Notes under the pieces: model-generated
Told to the model about the DNA's origin: nothing
What the model saw: the letters and a program-made list of their open reading frames with translations, nothing else
Databases searched by the model: none
Program-made: the position numbers and the translations under genes
Origin: Nautilus pompilius
Lineage: Eukaryota; Mollusca; Cephalopoda; Nautilida; Nautilidae
Assembly (NCBI GenBank): GCA_018389105.1
Contig: JACATO010002135.1
Coordinates: 124,001 to 188,000, forward strand
Length of the DNA: 64,000 nt
Direction of reading: 5' to 3'
Shown here: positions 11,327 to 22,999 of the stretch, one piece after another
How positions within the stretch are numbered: the first letter of the stretch is position 1
Layout: the number at the start of each line of letters is the position of its first letter

Positions 11327-12571
11327 CGAGCTCTGTCAAAAAAGTATCCAACCTTAGGCTGGGGAAAAAAAAATACGTACTTGGTGGGGTTCAGTTCCTA
11401 ATCCCCTCCGAAGTAGGCCCCTTGTGCTTAGCCCAGCAATCCTACCACTGTTCGAAGCATGTCTGGAATGATTCTTCCAGAATGGCTCTCAGCTCCACCA
11501 TCGCATTCGGCATGATGTACTCTCTGCTCTCAAAGCAGGAGCCTTTCAGTGGCATCTTCATTTATGAGAACAGCCAGAAGTCAGAAAGAGCTATGTCTGG
11601 AGAGTAGGGAGCCTAGAGAATGAGTGAAATGCCTTTCTTTGCCAAGAAACCTTTGATCAGTTGCGACGAATGAGCCAGGGCGTTGTCATGATGCAGCTGC
11701 CAGTTTTGCAAGGCCCACAGATCTGGTCTCTTGTGCCGAACTGCATCTGAAGACCTTGGAGAACTTCCTGATAGTACTCCTTTGTAACTGTTTGTCTTTC
11801 TGGTGTGTAGTCATGATGCACAACGCCTTGGTAGTCGAAGAAAACAGCATCACCTTGATTTTTCTTCGGACCTGACATGCTTTTTTGGGCCTTTGCGATG
11901 TTGAGTGCTTCCACTGTGATGACTGAGCTTTGGTTTCTGGGTCATGCCCGTACATCCACGTCTCATCTCAAGATGAAGTTGTTGTTCCTGAGAAAGCAGC
12001 TTGGGCACAAATTTCGCTGCCACTCTGTGCAAGCCCAAATCCTCTTCTAAAATTGCATGTGCAGAATCTTTACTTATCCCAACCTTGTCACCAATTTCCC
12101 GCACCATCAAACAACGATCCTCCATTATCAAGGTCTGCACTTTGTCAATAACTGCATTGCAGCTTGTTGATGGCCTCCCGGAACGCTGGTCACTCTCCAC
12201 AGATGAGTGGCCATCTTTGAACCTGTTGTACTATTCTTTTATTTGGGTAACACCCATGGTATTGTCACCAAAAGCCTGTTGAATTTTGCGAATTGTTTCC
12301 GCTTGGGGTATCTCCAAGCTTTTGGCAAAACTTGATGCAAGATCGTTGCTCCACACATTCTGTAATCACGGGCGAAATGAAAATGTGACGAGTAAGTAGT
12401 ACAGCACCTCACATGCTGGCTGCCTGACAGAAACTGATGCATCCAGCAAGCCCGCCAAAAACCACGCATGCGCATGAAGGCATGCAGCTCCACTATGCAC
12501 ACTTTTGCCTCCCTAACATCATTACTTCCCATGGGAAAAAATAAAGTCGGATACTTTTTCGACAGACCTCG
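11327..12571 (-). mobile_element. Complete mariner element, 1245 bp, with TA target duplication
   Basis: Terminal inverted repeats are imperfect but clear. The left end begins CGAGCTCTGTCAAAAAAGTA and the right end, read inward on the minus strand, begins CGAGGTCTGTCGAAAAAGTA. Each is flanked by TA (11325-11326 and 12572-12573), the target duplication of the Tc1/mariner superfamily. Length is typical of mariner. The encoded transposase is on the minus strand and inactivated. Confidence 0.95.
11395..12345 (-). pseudogene. mariner D,D34D transposase pseudogene
   Basis: The minus-strand translation follows the mariner order. An N-terminal helix-turn-helix part includes SDQRSGRPSTS and MVREIGDKVGISKDSAHAIL. 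Next comes the first catalytic Asp in DETWMYGHDPETK (about 11950-11975), then HHDNALAHSS with the second Asp, and SPDIALSDFWLF with the third, 34 residues later. The C-terminal end is recognisable (AMVELRAILEESFQTCFEQW). The frame is broken by a frameshift just before the first catalytic block, further shifts between the blocks, and in-frame stops in the C-terminal part (one before APYSPD, another after FEQW). All three catalytic residues survive as codons. In an intact element this enzyme cuts and pastes the transposon in the nucleus; this copy cannot make it. Confidence 0.9.
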
Positions 12572-12573
12572 TA

Positions 12574-15000
12574 TTTCTGAAAATGATGCTATATACATAT
12601 ATTTTGTTGTTGAATGGATATTTACTTGAAAATTTTTTAAGGGTTTTTAAGTATAAAAAATCTTTGGTAGCTGATTCTGTTTGCTTTCTGACTGTTAATG
12701 TAATATTAATTTTTAAATAAACCATAAGGGGAGAAAATTCTTAACACACACACATGCTTGTCTGAAAATATCTTGTCTCAAATGATGATTTGAACTGTGC
12801 CAAAAAGGTTGTCCATATTTATAATCTCATCCCAACTTAGCTTCATATGTACTGCAAAACTTGTAAAATGCATTATACAATTTCAGGTCTTTGTTGTTGT
12901 CTTTTTTGGCTGGGTGCCATGAAACAAAAATGTTTACATACTGAAGATGGTGTGTTGTACTTTATTACCTACCATAAAAAAATGCTACCTCAAAAAGAAT
13001 CAACAACTTGGTATCTTAAACTTTCCTTGTGACAGGGGTTGCATATCCTCATCCTGAGTAAGAGGATTTGCATGACTACTTCTTGATGTGGAAGGACTTA
13101 ATATCAAGAAAGATAAATTTGTATATAAAATAAAGACTAAGGCTACAGAATTTTAAGGTAATTGGTTTTGTCTTGTTTCCATGGAGAAATGGGTAAGAAT
13201 AAAAGGCATAGTATAGTCTTTAGTTTGTTATTGTGGCAAGGAGGTGAGAAGCTATTGTATTAAAATGGGGATTCCTGGGAAATGAAAATGTCTGTCGACT
13301 TGATTTGATTTCTGTCAATTTTCATAACTTCATGGCTTATATTGGTGGTCATTTGACATTGAATGATGCTATAGAAAGAATAAGCACTTCATAAAGCTGT
13401 TTACCTTAAATAAAGAAAATGTCTTCTAAAGTAAAAATACAGATTTCTCTGAATTCCTGGAATTAATGTCTGATATATGTTTGTTGGTATTATTATTATT
13501 ACATAATTATTTATGAAATCCAGCTATGCAATTAATTTGTGTAAACATGGAACTAAACTGATGAATTTAGGTTTTTAATTTGAGAATAAAATGAATCTTG
13601 ATCAAGAGATAGAATAATTTATTATAGAAAAAAGAAAAAATTCCTTTAATATCAATTTTGGAAACCAGTTTTATTGAAATTTTTTTGTAGATTTATAATC
13701 AAGATGGATAACTAGGTGGTTTTTGTCTTAGTAAATAATTTACAAAGAATTTCTTAAAACAACCAAACATTTCCTCCAACAATTGTTTTAACCCGTTCAT
13801 TTTTAGTGGTTATTTTTGTTGACTAATGTTAATAGTTAGTTTAGTAAACTTTCACTTAACCAAAATTCGGGCAATCAAAATATTTCAGAAACTGAAATTA
13901 AGATGTAAACCAGCAATTTTTAGGTAATAGAATTAGTTTACTGAAAATTTTGGTTAGCTGATCTGATTCCCAAAAAAAACTTCACCCAACAAAACAGTTT
14001 TTCATGATTTGTGATGTGTTTACATGTATCACCTTGTGTGAAGCTGATGCAACCATGAATAGAGAGATGCTATAACACTGTTGGCTGATGTAGAACACTA
14101 TCTTGTTTCATATTTTTAATGTTTTTTTTTTAATATTCTCATATTTGAAATTATTTGATTGATCTATTCATTCATCCATACAGTGCCCTTTCCTTAAATT
14201 CCAAAAACACATTAAGAAAATATATTTTACCTTTTAATAAATTTGAGTTTTTATTAGCCAAAAATATCCATTGATCAAAAGGGTTACGCTCTAATTATTT
14301 AGGTTGATAGATGATTTACTGTATTTCTTATAGCCCCTCTGCAGCCAAAATATTTCAGGCATTGAAAGCTACTACAACCTTTAATTGATTAGTTAAATTG
14401 AAAATGCATATAATCAGTATTAAGTTGTGCTGAATGATGATTTTTACCATGTCAGACAGTTTCTTGCTTTAGGCCTTATTTAATTAAGACTAATTTTGAT
14501 GTGGTTTTATTATCAAACATGCATAGAGTAACAAGATTTGACCACAGAACAGTCCTATTATCATGTATTTAATCTCTGTTACAACATTTTGCAATGACAA
14601 AATTATTGAAACTGGATTTGGATCTACCTGTGTGGAGGTAAATTACCTGCCTGTTATTGTGTTTCTCACATTAAAGAAAATAAAAGATTTTCATTTGTTA
14701 ACATTTTCCTCTCTGCACATTTGCAATTCTGGTAGTTTCAATATTATCGATGGTCTTTTGTTTATTTAATTGTTAGACTTTGCTTTTGAATATGTCTCAT
14801 ATTGGAACATCTAATGTAAGAAGAAGCTTCTCTTCTAATATAATAGTCAACTTTATAAAGTGTGAGTCACTGAAATAGTTTATTGATATATTGATATCAG
14901 AACTAAGTTAAACAAAATGTGTCTTTATTGTTGTTCAATGACTGCTGTAAAGAACAAAATGAACTATCTTTATGTTTGGTAATTCTTTGAAATTACATGC
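12574..15000. other. A+T-rich DNA, no gene seen
   Basis: No supported coding region. At about 13843-13960 there is a weak inverted repeat (TTAACCAAAATT and AATTTTGGTTAG, with AGTAAACT and AGTTTACT nearby) that may be an old pogo-type MITE. This is not certain enough to call separately. Confidence 0.45.
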
Positions 15001-15009
15001 CAACCAAGT

Positions 15010-15165
15010 GGAGGAGAACAGGCTATATAGTTTGGCCACAGAAATTTCCTACTAGAGTTTTTCAGTTTTTAAATTTGAAAGGAAACCATTGCTGGCTGGC
15101 TGGCTAATGAAGAAAGCAAGAAACCATGCCAGGGAGATATGCCAAACTAAGTGAGTCCTTAGGTA
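15010..15165 (-). mobile_element. SINE copy, body part
   Basis: GCTGGCTGGCTAATGAAG followed by AGAAACCATGCCAGGGAGA and TATGCCAAACTAAG is the most typical form of the SINE body in this window, shared with 28262-28540 and, reversed, with 44945-45140. The head with A and B boxes is not recognisable here. Confidence 0.55.
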
Positions 15166-15754
15166 GTATTTATGAAAGATAGTAAATGCCATGCAAATAC
15201 CATGTAAAAACATGGTTCTCTGCTGTTTGTTTTTAATGCTATTATTAAAGATGAAATGAAGGTTACTTTTGGTCTAGGGTTACGTAAAAGATGAGTTATG
15301 TCTCTCATATTTTTTGTTTGGTAGAAAGTTTATATGAAAGGATATTAGGTTTGTTTTAACAGCGGCTATTTTCTGATAATGTAGTTTTAGCCTGACATTG
15401 GTGTTTAGCCACAATTTACTTTAATGTTACATTGGAAGTCCCATGTTGGACAGTGCATCAGTTGTTCTTTTATGTCTTTTCTGTTTTTGTGTATAAAAAG
15501 AAAGTTGAAGCTTTACTGCAATGCTAGTTACTGATGAATAATTTACTTGCGCTGGATGTAGTGAGTTATAAAAGAAGGAAGCTGTCTATGGAGTAACAAT
15601 GTTGCTTACAGATGGGCACCCCCCCTCCTTTTCATGCTGATATGGAAACTAGATTTATCATTTCTGACTAAATGAGAAACTCTGTCAGTACAAGAGGGTT
15701 TTTTTCTTCTCTCTTGTTTAAAACTTTATACATACATCAGTACAACAAAGTACT

Positions 15755-15830
15755 AGGGATGTTGAAGTGAAACCCAGCTGGTTACCATTACAGGGATGCT
15801 AATTTAGCTGGGTTTCATCTGAATGTCCCT
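15755..15830. mobile_element. 76-bp palindromic MITE-like element
   Basis: The two halves are inverted copies. The left begins AGGGATGTTGAAGTGAAACC and the reverse complement of the right begins AGGGACATTCAGATGAAACC, with a short centre. The flanks read TA at both ends, consistent with a TA target duplication. Related copies occur at 62521-62598 and 55253-55334, with partial ones near 22346, 38984 and 47518. There is no coding capacity; movement would have depended on another element's transposase. Confidence 0.7.
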
Positions 15831-15849
15831 ATTATAAAAATGTGCATGC

Positions 15850-18800
15850 AAATGGTTTTCAAAACTAAGAGACATTTGACCACTGGCATTAACAAATTTA
15901 AGTAAAATAAATGCTTAAAGGTGAATAAAAGAATATGTGTTAAGGGTATACATCTAAATTATTACTTTTTGTTTTCTATGATGGTTTGTTTCTTGTTTGC
16001 TGAAGCATTTCCTTGCCAGCATACCTTCATTGTGTCCTCAGCATTCATGGGGTAGTTGCCCTGTTTGGTAATGCTTTGCAAAGTTCTCCCTGTTTCTGCA
16101 AGTGATAATCTTATCACAAATCACGTGATGCTCTGTATTTGAGTGATGTTTGCAGAGATTGTCAGGTCATCGCTTGCTCTGCTTTAACGCATTAAGTCAT
16201 TCTTGGGAATGGTAAAAAAAACAACAAACAAAATACTGTAAGTTGTTAAAATAGATCAGCAACTTTTTGACTGGTTTTCTAAATGTTGTGATTATGGCAC
16301 ACGAATCATAAAAATCTAGGTGCAGTGAATTTTTTATCTCTGCTGGCCACAGACATCTCCATGCATTTGCCAGATGGCTTTGTATATCGATGAAGTGCCA
16401 TGCCATCTCTTGCATGTTAATAACAAAGCAACTGTGAGTGAAATTGCTTCAGTAATATTTTACTATTTTTTTTATTTCACTGTTGATTGGAGATAGATAC
16501 TCTAATATAGTTTAGTTTCTACATGGGAATGCATCAACTGTTTATAATTATAGGAAGATTTAGTTTTCAGGAGATTTTATCTTTTTTTTGGCTACAATAG
16601 TTATCCTTTATCAATTTTTGAATTTTGAATTGTTGCAGTAAATGCTTGGCCAGAAATTAGAACCATTAGGGTAGTTATTACTGTCATGATTGAAGGTGCT
16701 ATTGAAAACTACATCTGAGGTAAGGTGTTGCTGAATGTGGGAATTAGAGTAGTAAGCCAAGGAGAAAGTTCTGAAAAGACCAACATATCTGGAGAAGGGC
16801 CGTGCAGGCTGACTTGTGGAAAACAGATAGACGCTCAAACTGATGTTGCAATTTCAAGATTACATCAGTAGTAAATGAATTTTGATTTCCTTTCCAACAA
16901 GTCATTGCTCTTGATGCTTGACTATAATATCTTTCATTGATTTGGCTTGCTGACAGAATTCTGAGAGGCTTTGCTAGTAATTGGAAAAAAATACACCATA
17001 ATTAGAAAATAATTCAAGTAGGCTACTATGATTGCATCAAAATATCTTCAGTGATATGTCATAATTGGGTAAGGATATTATATAGGTAAATATTTTAAAT
17101 AATCTACTGATTTATGTCATGGAAATGATGTAAAATGATTTACTATGTGTAAGAAATTAAAGACCTGACATTCTGGTGATATAATTATTAAATATGTACA
17201 TGGAACATCTGTGATTGATCTGCACTCCTTTACTAAAGAGTGGGTTGGAAATGGAGGATTTTTGTTCTGAAATTCAGAGATTATTGGTTTAATTATTTTT
17301 CAGGTTACAAACCATCATTTGAATTCTGATATTAAAGCCTGACTTTACTTGATGAGGTCTGTTTTTTTTTTTTTAAACAGAAATACACTAACACACTATA
17401 TATCTTATCAGTTTTTGCCTCACCAAGAGAACCTGGCCTAGCCTTGAAGCACTAGTTAGTATTTGTGTAGAACTGGCCATATATCCAATCAACACAATGC
17501 AAAATGGGGTTGGAGTGATACAAATTTGTCTTTACATTGCATTATATTAATGAGGAAGGTACTATGTACCACAGTCCCTACTTATCTATACTGAGTAATA
17601 CTGATTTGAATGATGACTGGACGTAAGTATACCATAGGTGATATACAGAGGGTTAAAGGCTCGTCTTATTTCTTTTCTAAATGAGCAGTGCTTGTTTAGA
17701 TGTAGGCACATTTACTTTTAGTTTCATCTGATATTTTTTTTAAAGTGGGCTTATTTATTTTAAAATGAAAAATCCTCAAAATTTATATTAAAAAAAAAAA
17801 CACAACCTTCAAATTTTGGAGAATTAGAAATGATCTTCCACACTTTAGGAGGCAGCAATACAACAAATTTGTTAATATCAATATATGACAACTTTTTTCT
17901 GCCTATAATTATTACTGACTCAGTATATATTCATATTTGATTATCCTAGTGTAAAGAAAGATTTCTTGCTATACTTTTGGCAGAATTTATTCTTAATATA
18001 ATTTTTGTTTCAGTTGTGTCACTTAAAATTCATATTAACTTAGAATGCAGTCTTTTTAGTTTATTGGGTTTCTTTACTAGGGTAATAAATAATTTTAAAA
18101 AAACCAACTATGATGGATGTTTTCTAAATTACTTACTATTTTTGATTAAGTTACTTTTATGAAACTGTCAGATCCCTTATAATCATTATTGTTCATCTTA
18201 TGAACTTGTCTGCTGCCTTTATTGTTGGCCCATAGGTTTGCTTTTGAAGACACTTCCATGGAAGCATTGTTGAACAGCTCCTGCTGTTTTGTAACTATGC
18301 ATCCTGGCAAAGAAATTATTTCAGACAATCTTTTTCCATAAAAGAAAAGTAATATCTAAGCTCAATTTTAAGTTGCCAGTGTTTGGGAATATCTTTCAGT
18401 AGAGTCTGAAGTTTGATCACATTGTTTAGTAAGTTCATATTTGACAATTTTGGAAGTTTCTAGCTAGAAAGATGGAGAAACTGACTGCTACCATTGATTT
18501 ACCAGGATGTTGCTTTATTAAAAGGCCATTGCTGATTGGTTCACACTATTTATATAAAACCATTCAGCAAGGCTCTTTTATGGGACTGATGGATTGGTCA
18601 TGTCATTTTTTTCACTTACTAGCTTACGGACAATAGATTGAGTCTTTCATCTCCAGAGGATTAAAGAATTAACAGATTGTCTATTTTTGTATTTGATGAA
18701 TTATTGTACTCATAATAGCATTGTTAAATTGACAGTTTGCCATTCTAAGACTATTTCAACTTAAAAGAATGATCTGTATTTGAATAACATTCTGTTTTTT

Positions 18801-20150
18801 AAAAAAAGGCTATTAATTAGGATACTAGAACACATTTGCATCATTATATATCTACTAGGTCAGAAGTAATCATGTAAGAAATAAAATATACCATTTTGCA
18901 TTCAAAGAATTACTGAGGCCAGGTAACAAAACAAAACAAAAGATATTTTACAACTGTAACATCTTGAATTTTGCAAAATATCTAATATCAGGTGAAAACA
19001 GGATTTTGTGAATGGAAAAAATTGCTTCTTACATTTCATGAATAAATATACTTATTTTTCAACAAGAATTTAACTTTGCAGATTCAAATGCTTTGATTTA
19101 TGAACAGAAAATGTGCAAACACATTGGAATTGTAAGAGATGCAACTGCACCTAGACCCAGCCACCCTTATATCAATTTATTTTCATCTTTATTTTTTCTG
19201 ATCTCACTTTAATGACTAAAAGTGAAAGATAGATAGGCATTGGCTGCCGTCATTAGAAAAATACACTGTAACATGGTAGTATTGGTGAATTGTCAATCAA
19301 AACAGTTTCACCAATCAGAAGTAACAAGGTTTACCTGCAGTGCAGGCAGGACCTCTGACAATAATTCACCAGTGTTAAAGTCATTTGACTACTCTGCTGG
19401 CAGATATGCCACTAACATTTGGTAAAATGTGTTTTTAATATTATATAAATTTACAATATACACACTAGGTTGTATAAAGTGAAAAGAAGAAAAAAGAGAC
19501 AGTTGCAGCTTTTTTAGAAAGTAGCAGAAAATGATAAAAAGGAGAGAGAAGAAAAAAGTTATTGCAAATGGTGTTGAAGAGTTGGCCAGCAACAATCACT
19601 GTTATAAACCACTGAAAACTACAAGTGCATAGTGGGATTCCCAAAAATTCATAGGCGTTGTTAGCTTACTCAAAGTCTATAGACTTTGTTTCTGCTGTTT
19701 ACAGAAGGTTTCTCCTCCAATTGGAAAAAGTTATCACATAGTCTGTCTACTGATATCTGACATGGAGAATTTCTGTGAAAACATCTGACCTAAGGCTATA
19801 AAACAGGACTATAATACTCTCTTCTTCTTCTTTTTTTTTAAAAAATTATAGAAACGTTTTCATACTAAGTTTTGTACTTGATAACATTAATTTAAAAATA
19901 CAATCAATGCCTATAATTAATATGTTTCATGGCTGAAAAAACCCCAATACTGACACTATTTGGTTATGTAATAGGTGGTAATGCTTTTCCTATAACGTGG
20001 CATGATCTAAACTACGGATACCTCATTTTATTCTGAACGTTTTTGTGTTTCTGTTATAAAGTTTAACTCATTGGAATCTTGCCAACAATAGTATTTATCA
20101 ACTTTAAGGATGACCTGGTAGAAGGGTTTGGTGAACTATTTGAGTTATTT
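15850..20150. other. A+T-rich DNA, no gene seen
   Basis: Only chance-length open frames. A CCAAT-like and TATATAAAA pair near 18533-18562 resembles a core promoter but nothing downstream supports it. Confidence 0.45.
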
Positions 20151-20188
20151 TATGGTTATATACCTCTAAATGCTTGGCTCTTTTTCAG

Positions 20189-20349
20189 ATGCTATGTTTG
20201 CTGCAGTCAAGAAATCAAAATCACAGAATCCAGGAGTTAATTCTCACTTTAAAAATGCTTTATAAGGAAGTAGAAGGGATTTATGCATAACTGTTTGGCA
20301 TCATAAATGTGTAATTAACTGAATGACATTACATGCATGGAGAAATAAA
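20189..20349 (+). other. Possible terminal exon with polyadenylation signal (weak)
   Basis: A good 3' splice-site sequence (GGCTCTTTTTCAG) ends at 20188. After it two frames stay open. One starts with ATG at 20189 and stops at 20288-20290 (34 codons, ending KMLYKEVEGIYA). The other gives AMFAAVKKSKSQ and stops at 20263-20265. An AATAAA hexamer lies at 20344-20349. The arrangement fits a last exon, but I recognise no protein family and saw no matching upstream exon. Such combinations arise by chance in A+T-rich DNA. Confidence 0.2.
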
Positions 20350-20499
20350 TTGACTTAAAAAAATTTGAATGCTTGAATTTTTAACAAACTTCCTGGGTGG
20401 TTTTTGGATGGGTGAAGCTCTTTAAGGCAATTTCTGATACCTCCTGTCATCAGTGCTAAACACACTAATTTATATTTGCTCTGCTTTAACACTCACTGT

Positions 20500-20600
20500 A
20501 TAGTTTTTTTGCACTTCCCCACCAGTTATGTGGGTTTGCTTCAGGTACTCCAATTTCCTCCCACATATAAAAATTAGTTTTAGTAGTAACTTTGATACTT
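20500..20600 (+). mobile_element. SINE fragment, reverse orientation
   Basis: CCAATTTCCTCCCACATATA is the reverse complement of the SINE tail motif TATGTGGGAGGAAATTGG, and ATGTGGGTTTGCTTCAGGTA reverses the adjoining body motif. The copy is opposite in direction to most others. Confidence 0.5.
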
Positions 20601-21339
20601 CACTCATTCAGCATGACTACGTGAGTGCTGCATTTGGATTCTGCCTCGTATATTAATACATAAATTGTTGTAGGGGAGAGGTTTCAGATAGCTGACAGCA
20701 CCATTGCCATCAATGCCAAAACCAGAAAGAACAATCAACATATTTTTTTTTAAATTTTACAGATCCGAGAACTCGTGAAAGCAGTAATTGACTTTTTTTA
20801 GAGCAGCTTACATAGAGGAGGAATGCCTATGTTAATTTTTTTTTTTTTTTTTTGCTTCTTGTTTTTATTTTATTATCTCTCTTTTTTTTGTTGATGCAAC
20901 TGGAATTTATAGCCTCTCTGCTGATCACCTTTTCTTGATGCTGTATCTAGCATTAAACCAGCATATGTCAAATAAATGCTGTTTGGTTCATTAAACTAGT
21001 AATAACCTCCTCACTGGCTGGATGGGTGTGTAAGAGGTGCCTTTGCCAAAGTAACTCTTAAATCACCATCTCTGTTGATAGAAACTGTAATCAATCACCA
21101 GCTAGTTGTTTTTACCATCTGATCTTCTGAAACTGGTACAACACAAATGTGACTGTTGGATACAGTTTTTCATTTTGATAGAACTTCATCCTCTTTTGCA
21201 ACTTGGAAAGCTTTGAGCTTCATGATAATAAGGTTATAAGTAAGTCAGAGGTTCATGAATATTAGTACTCATATGGATCCATTGTGTGGAATTATTAGTA
21301 TCATTTACAGTGTTACAGCTAGGTTTTCAAACGGGCATG

Positions 21340-21960
21340 GTAAATATTATAAAACAGGGCACATCGCGTGCAGTCACGGTGCGGAAGCATGGTATTGTGG
21401 GCACATTTATTTGCATTAATGACAAGACAAATTTGATAAATAACAGTTTAATACTAGTATGATGTAGGTGTTAAGTGAAGTATTACTAACTTATGCAATC
21501 ATACAAACCTACAAGTTCACATTTATTTGCAACAAAGTCAATGCATGTATATATACATTTACAAGTTCTCATAATATAATGAAATGCAATAGCTTTAATT
21601 GACGACCTTGAATTAGGCTAGATTGTATGTTAAAACGTTGAAGAAAAATACTCTTAAGACTGCCGCTCTTTTGTTAGGTCTTTTGTGTACTCGTGCTATG
21701 CTTCGAAGCGTAAACTAAATGGCGTATAATGCGCACGCGCACAAGTTACAACTCCGCAGAGCGGCTGGAAAATTCCCGCCAGGGGACGCTCAAAAAGTTC
21801 TGCATGCGGCGGTTGTATACCTGTACAAAAAGGAAAATCGGGCTTTGTGTTTTGCACCATTTGGGGCATGGAATTGTAAATTTAGGGCATGTCATTGTAC
21901 AAAGAGGCATGGCGCTGTAGACCAGAGGCATGGCGTGGCGCCATGCTAAAAAGGGCTAGC
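21340..21960. other. CpG-rich island with short tandem repeat
   Basis: CpG dinucleotides are rare elsewhere but dense here (about 19 counted between 21660 and 21960, including GCGCACGCGCAC near 21730). A 20-21-bp degenerate tandem repeat built on GGCATG runs from about 21865 to 21940 (starts at 21865, 21886, 21906 and 21927). A 76-codon open frame (21719-21949, plus) begins in a good start context (AAACTAAATGG) but is partly made of this repeat and has no known family. It could be a promoter-type CpG island, an exon, or a recent insertion. Confidence 0.45.
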
Positions 21961-22644
21961 TGGAACTCTGATTTATATTCCCAGAGAATTCTGTAAATGT
22001 AAGTGTTGGCTACAAAAAAAGCAACTTTTTAACAGTTAACTGACTTTGGTAAGTTTTAGCCGCTAACCTTGTGTTATTGATAAGAAATTAAAGAACCTCA
22101 TTGACCTGTTTTTTTCTTGTCACCGAAAAGACCAACACACTAAAGTAGATAGTAAAGGCAGTTTCTTTTTTTTTGATTTTTAAAGTGATTATAAAATTCC
22201 AGTAAATCTCAAGGGGGGAAATTTTTGCAGAAGACCTTGTTTGTACATCACAACAGTTCAGGAATTTTGAAGATTTTGTCTTTTTTCCTTAAGACAGATT
22301 TCATTTCCGCTGGTGGCTTACAGCTGACACACTACCTTCTGTACTAGGGTGGTTCAAATAAAACTTGGGCCATTATGATGACAATGACGACGACGATGCT
22401 GTTTCACCAGTGGTTTTGTTTAAAATCTGAATGTTCCACAGTATAAAAAATTTTTTTTAAAAAAAAAGAAAATTATAATATTCAATCAGTTTTCATATTT
22501 GGGATAACACCAATGAATAATAAAAAAAAAACTGACATGTATACCTTCTCTGAGGCCTTGACGGCTTCCTGCCTCCTCATTGTCAAGTCATCTACCAATG
22601 TCTAAGACAGAAACAACCCAGGTAAAGCAGCATAGCACCATGGT

Positions 22645-22890
22645 TCTCTGCTAGGAAGCATTGCCAATCCTGAACCATGGAAAAGTCTGGTACTTCTGAT
22701 TTTGGCAAGGAAAGGCTTACTAGAACTCTTCACTTTTTTAAATGTTGGGAAGAAACTGAGAAAAGCCACATGGATGGTGCTGAAGAAGAAGGGAAAAAGT
22801 CATGCTGGGGAGGTACACCAAATCTCAGAATGTTCCAAATCAGGGTTCAGACTTTTTAATCTAGCACCTTACCAGTGGAACACCCTCACC
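22645..22890 (-). mobile_element. SINE copy, diverged
   Basis: Plus-strand order is GGAAGCATTGCCAATCCTG, then TTACTAGAACTCTTCACTTT, a diverged body, then a head-like region ending ACCTTACCAGTGGAACACC. This is the same order as the copy at 28262-28540. Confidence 0.5.
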
Positions 22891-22999
22891 TTCTCATAAC
22901 ACATAATGTGTGCTGCCTTACTGTCCATGAATTAAACCAGTTTTTGGTCTTGCCCCCATTACACAGATAATTTTGTGGCTCTGTTAATAAACCAACCCA

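Noticed and set aside
11930-12282. Plus-strand open frames of 73 and 93 codons within the mariner
   Set aside because: They are antisense to the transposase pseudogene, which explains the sequence on the minus strand.
13843-13960. Pogo-type MITE
   Set aside because: The inverted match is limited to about 12 bp per side and the borders and target duplication cannot be fixed.
18525-18600. CCAAT and TATATAAAA promoter-like pair
   Set aside because: Such motifs are common by chance in A+T-rich DNA, and there is no coding or transcript signal downstream.
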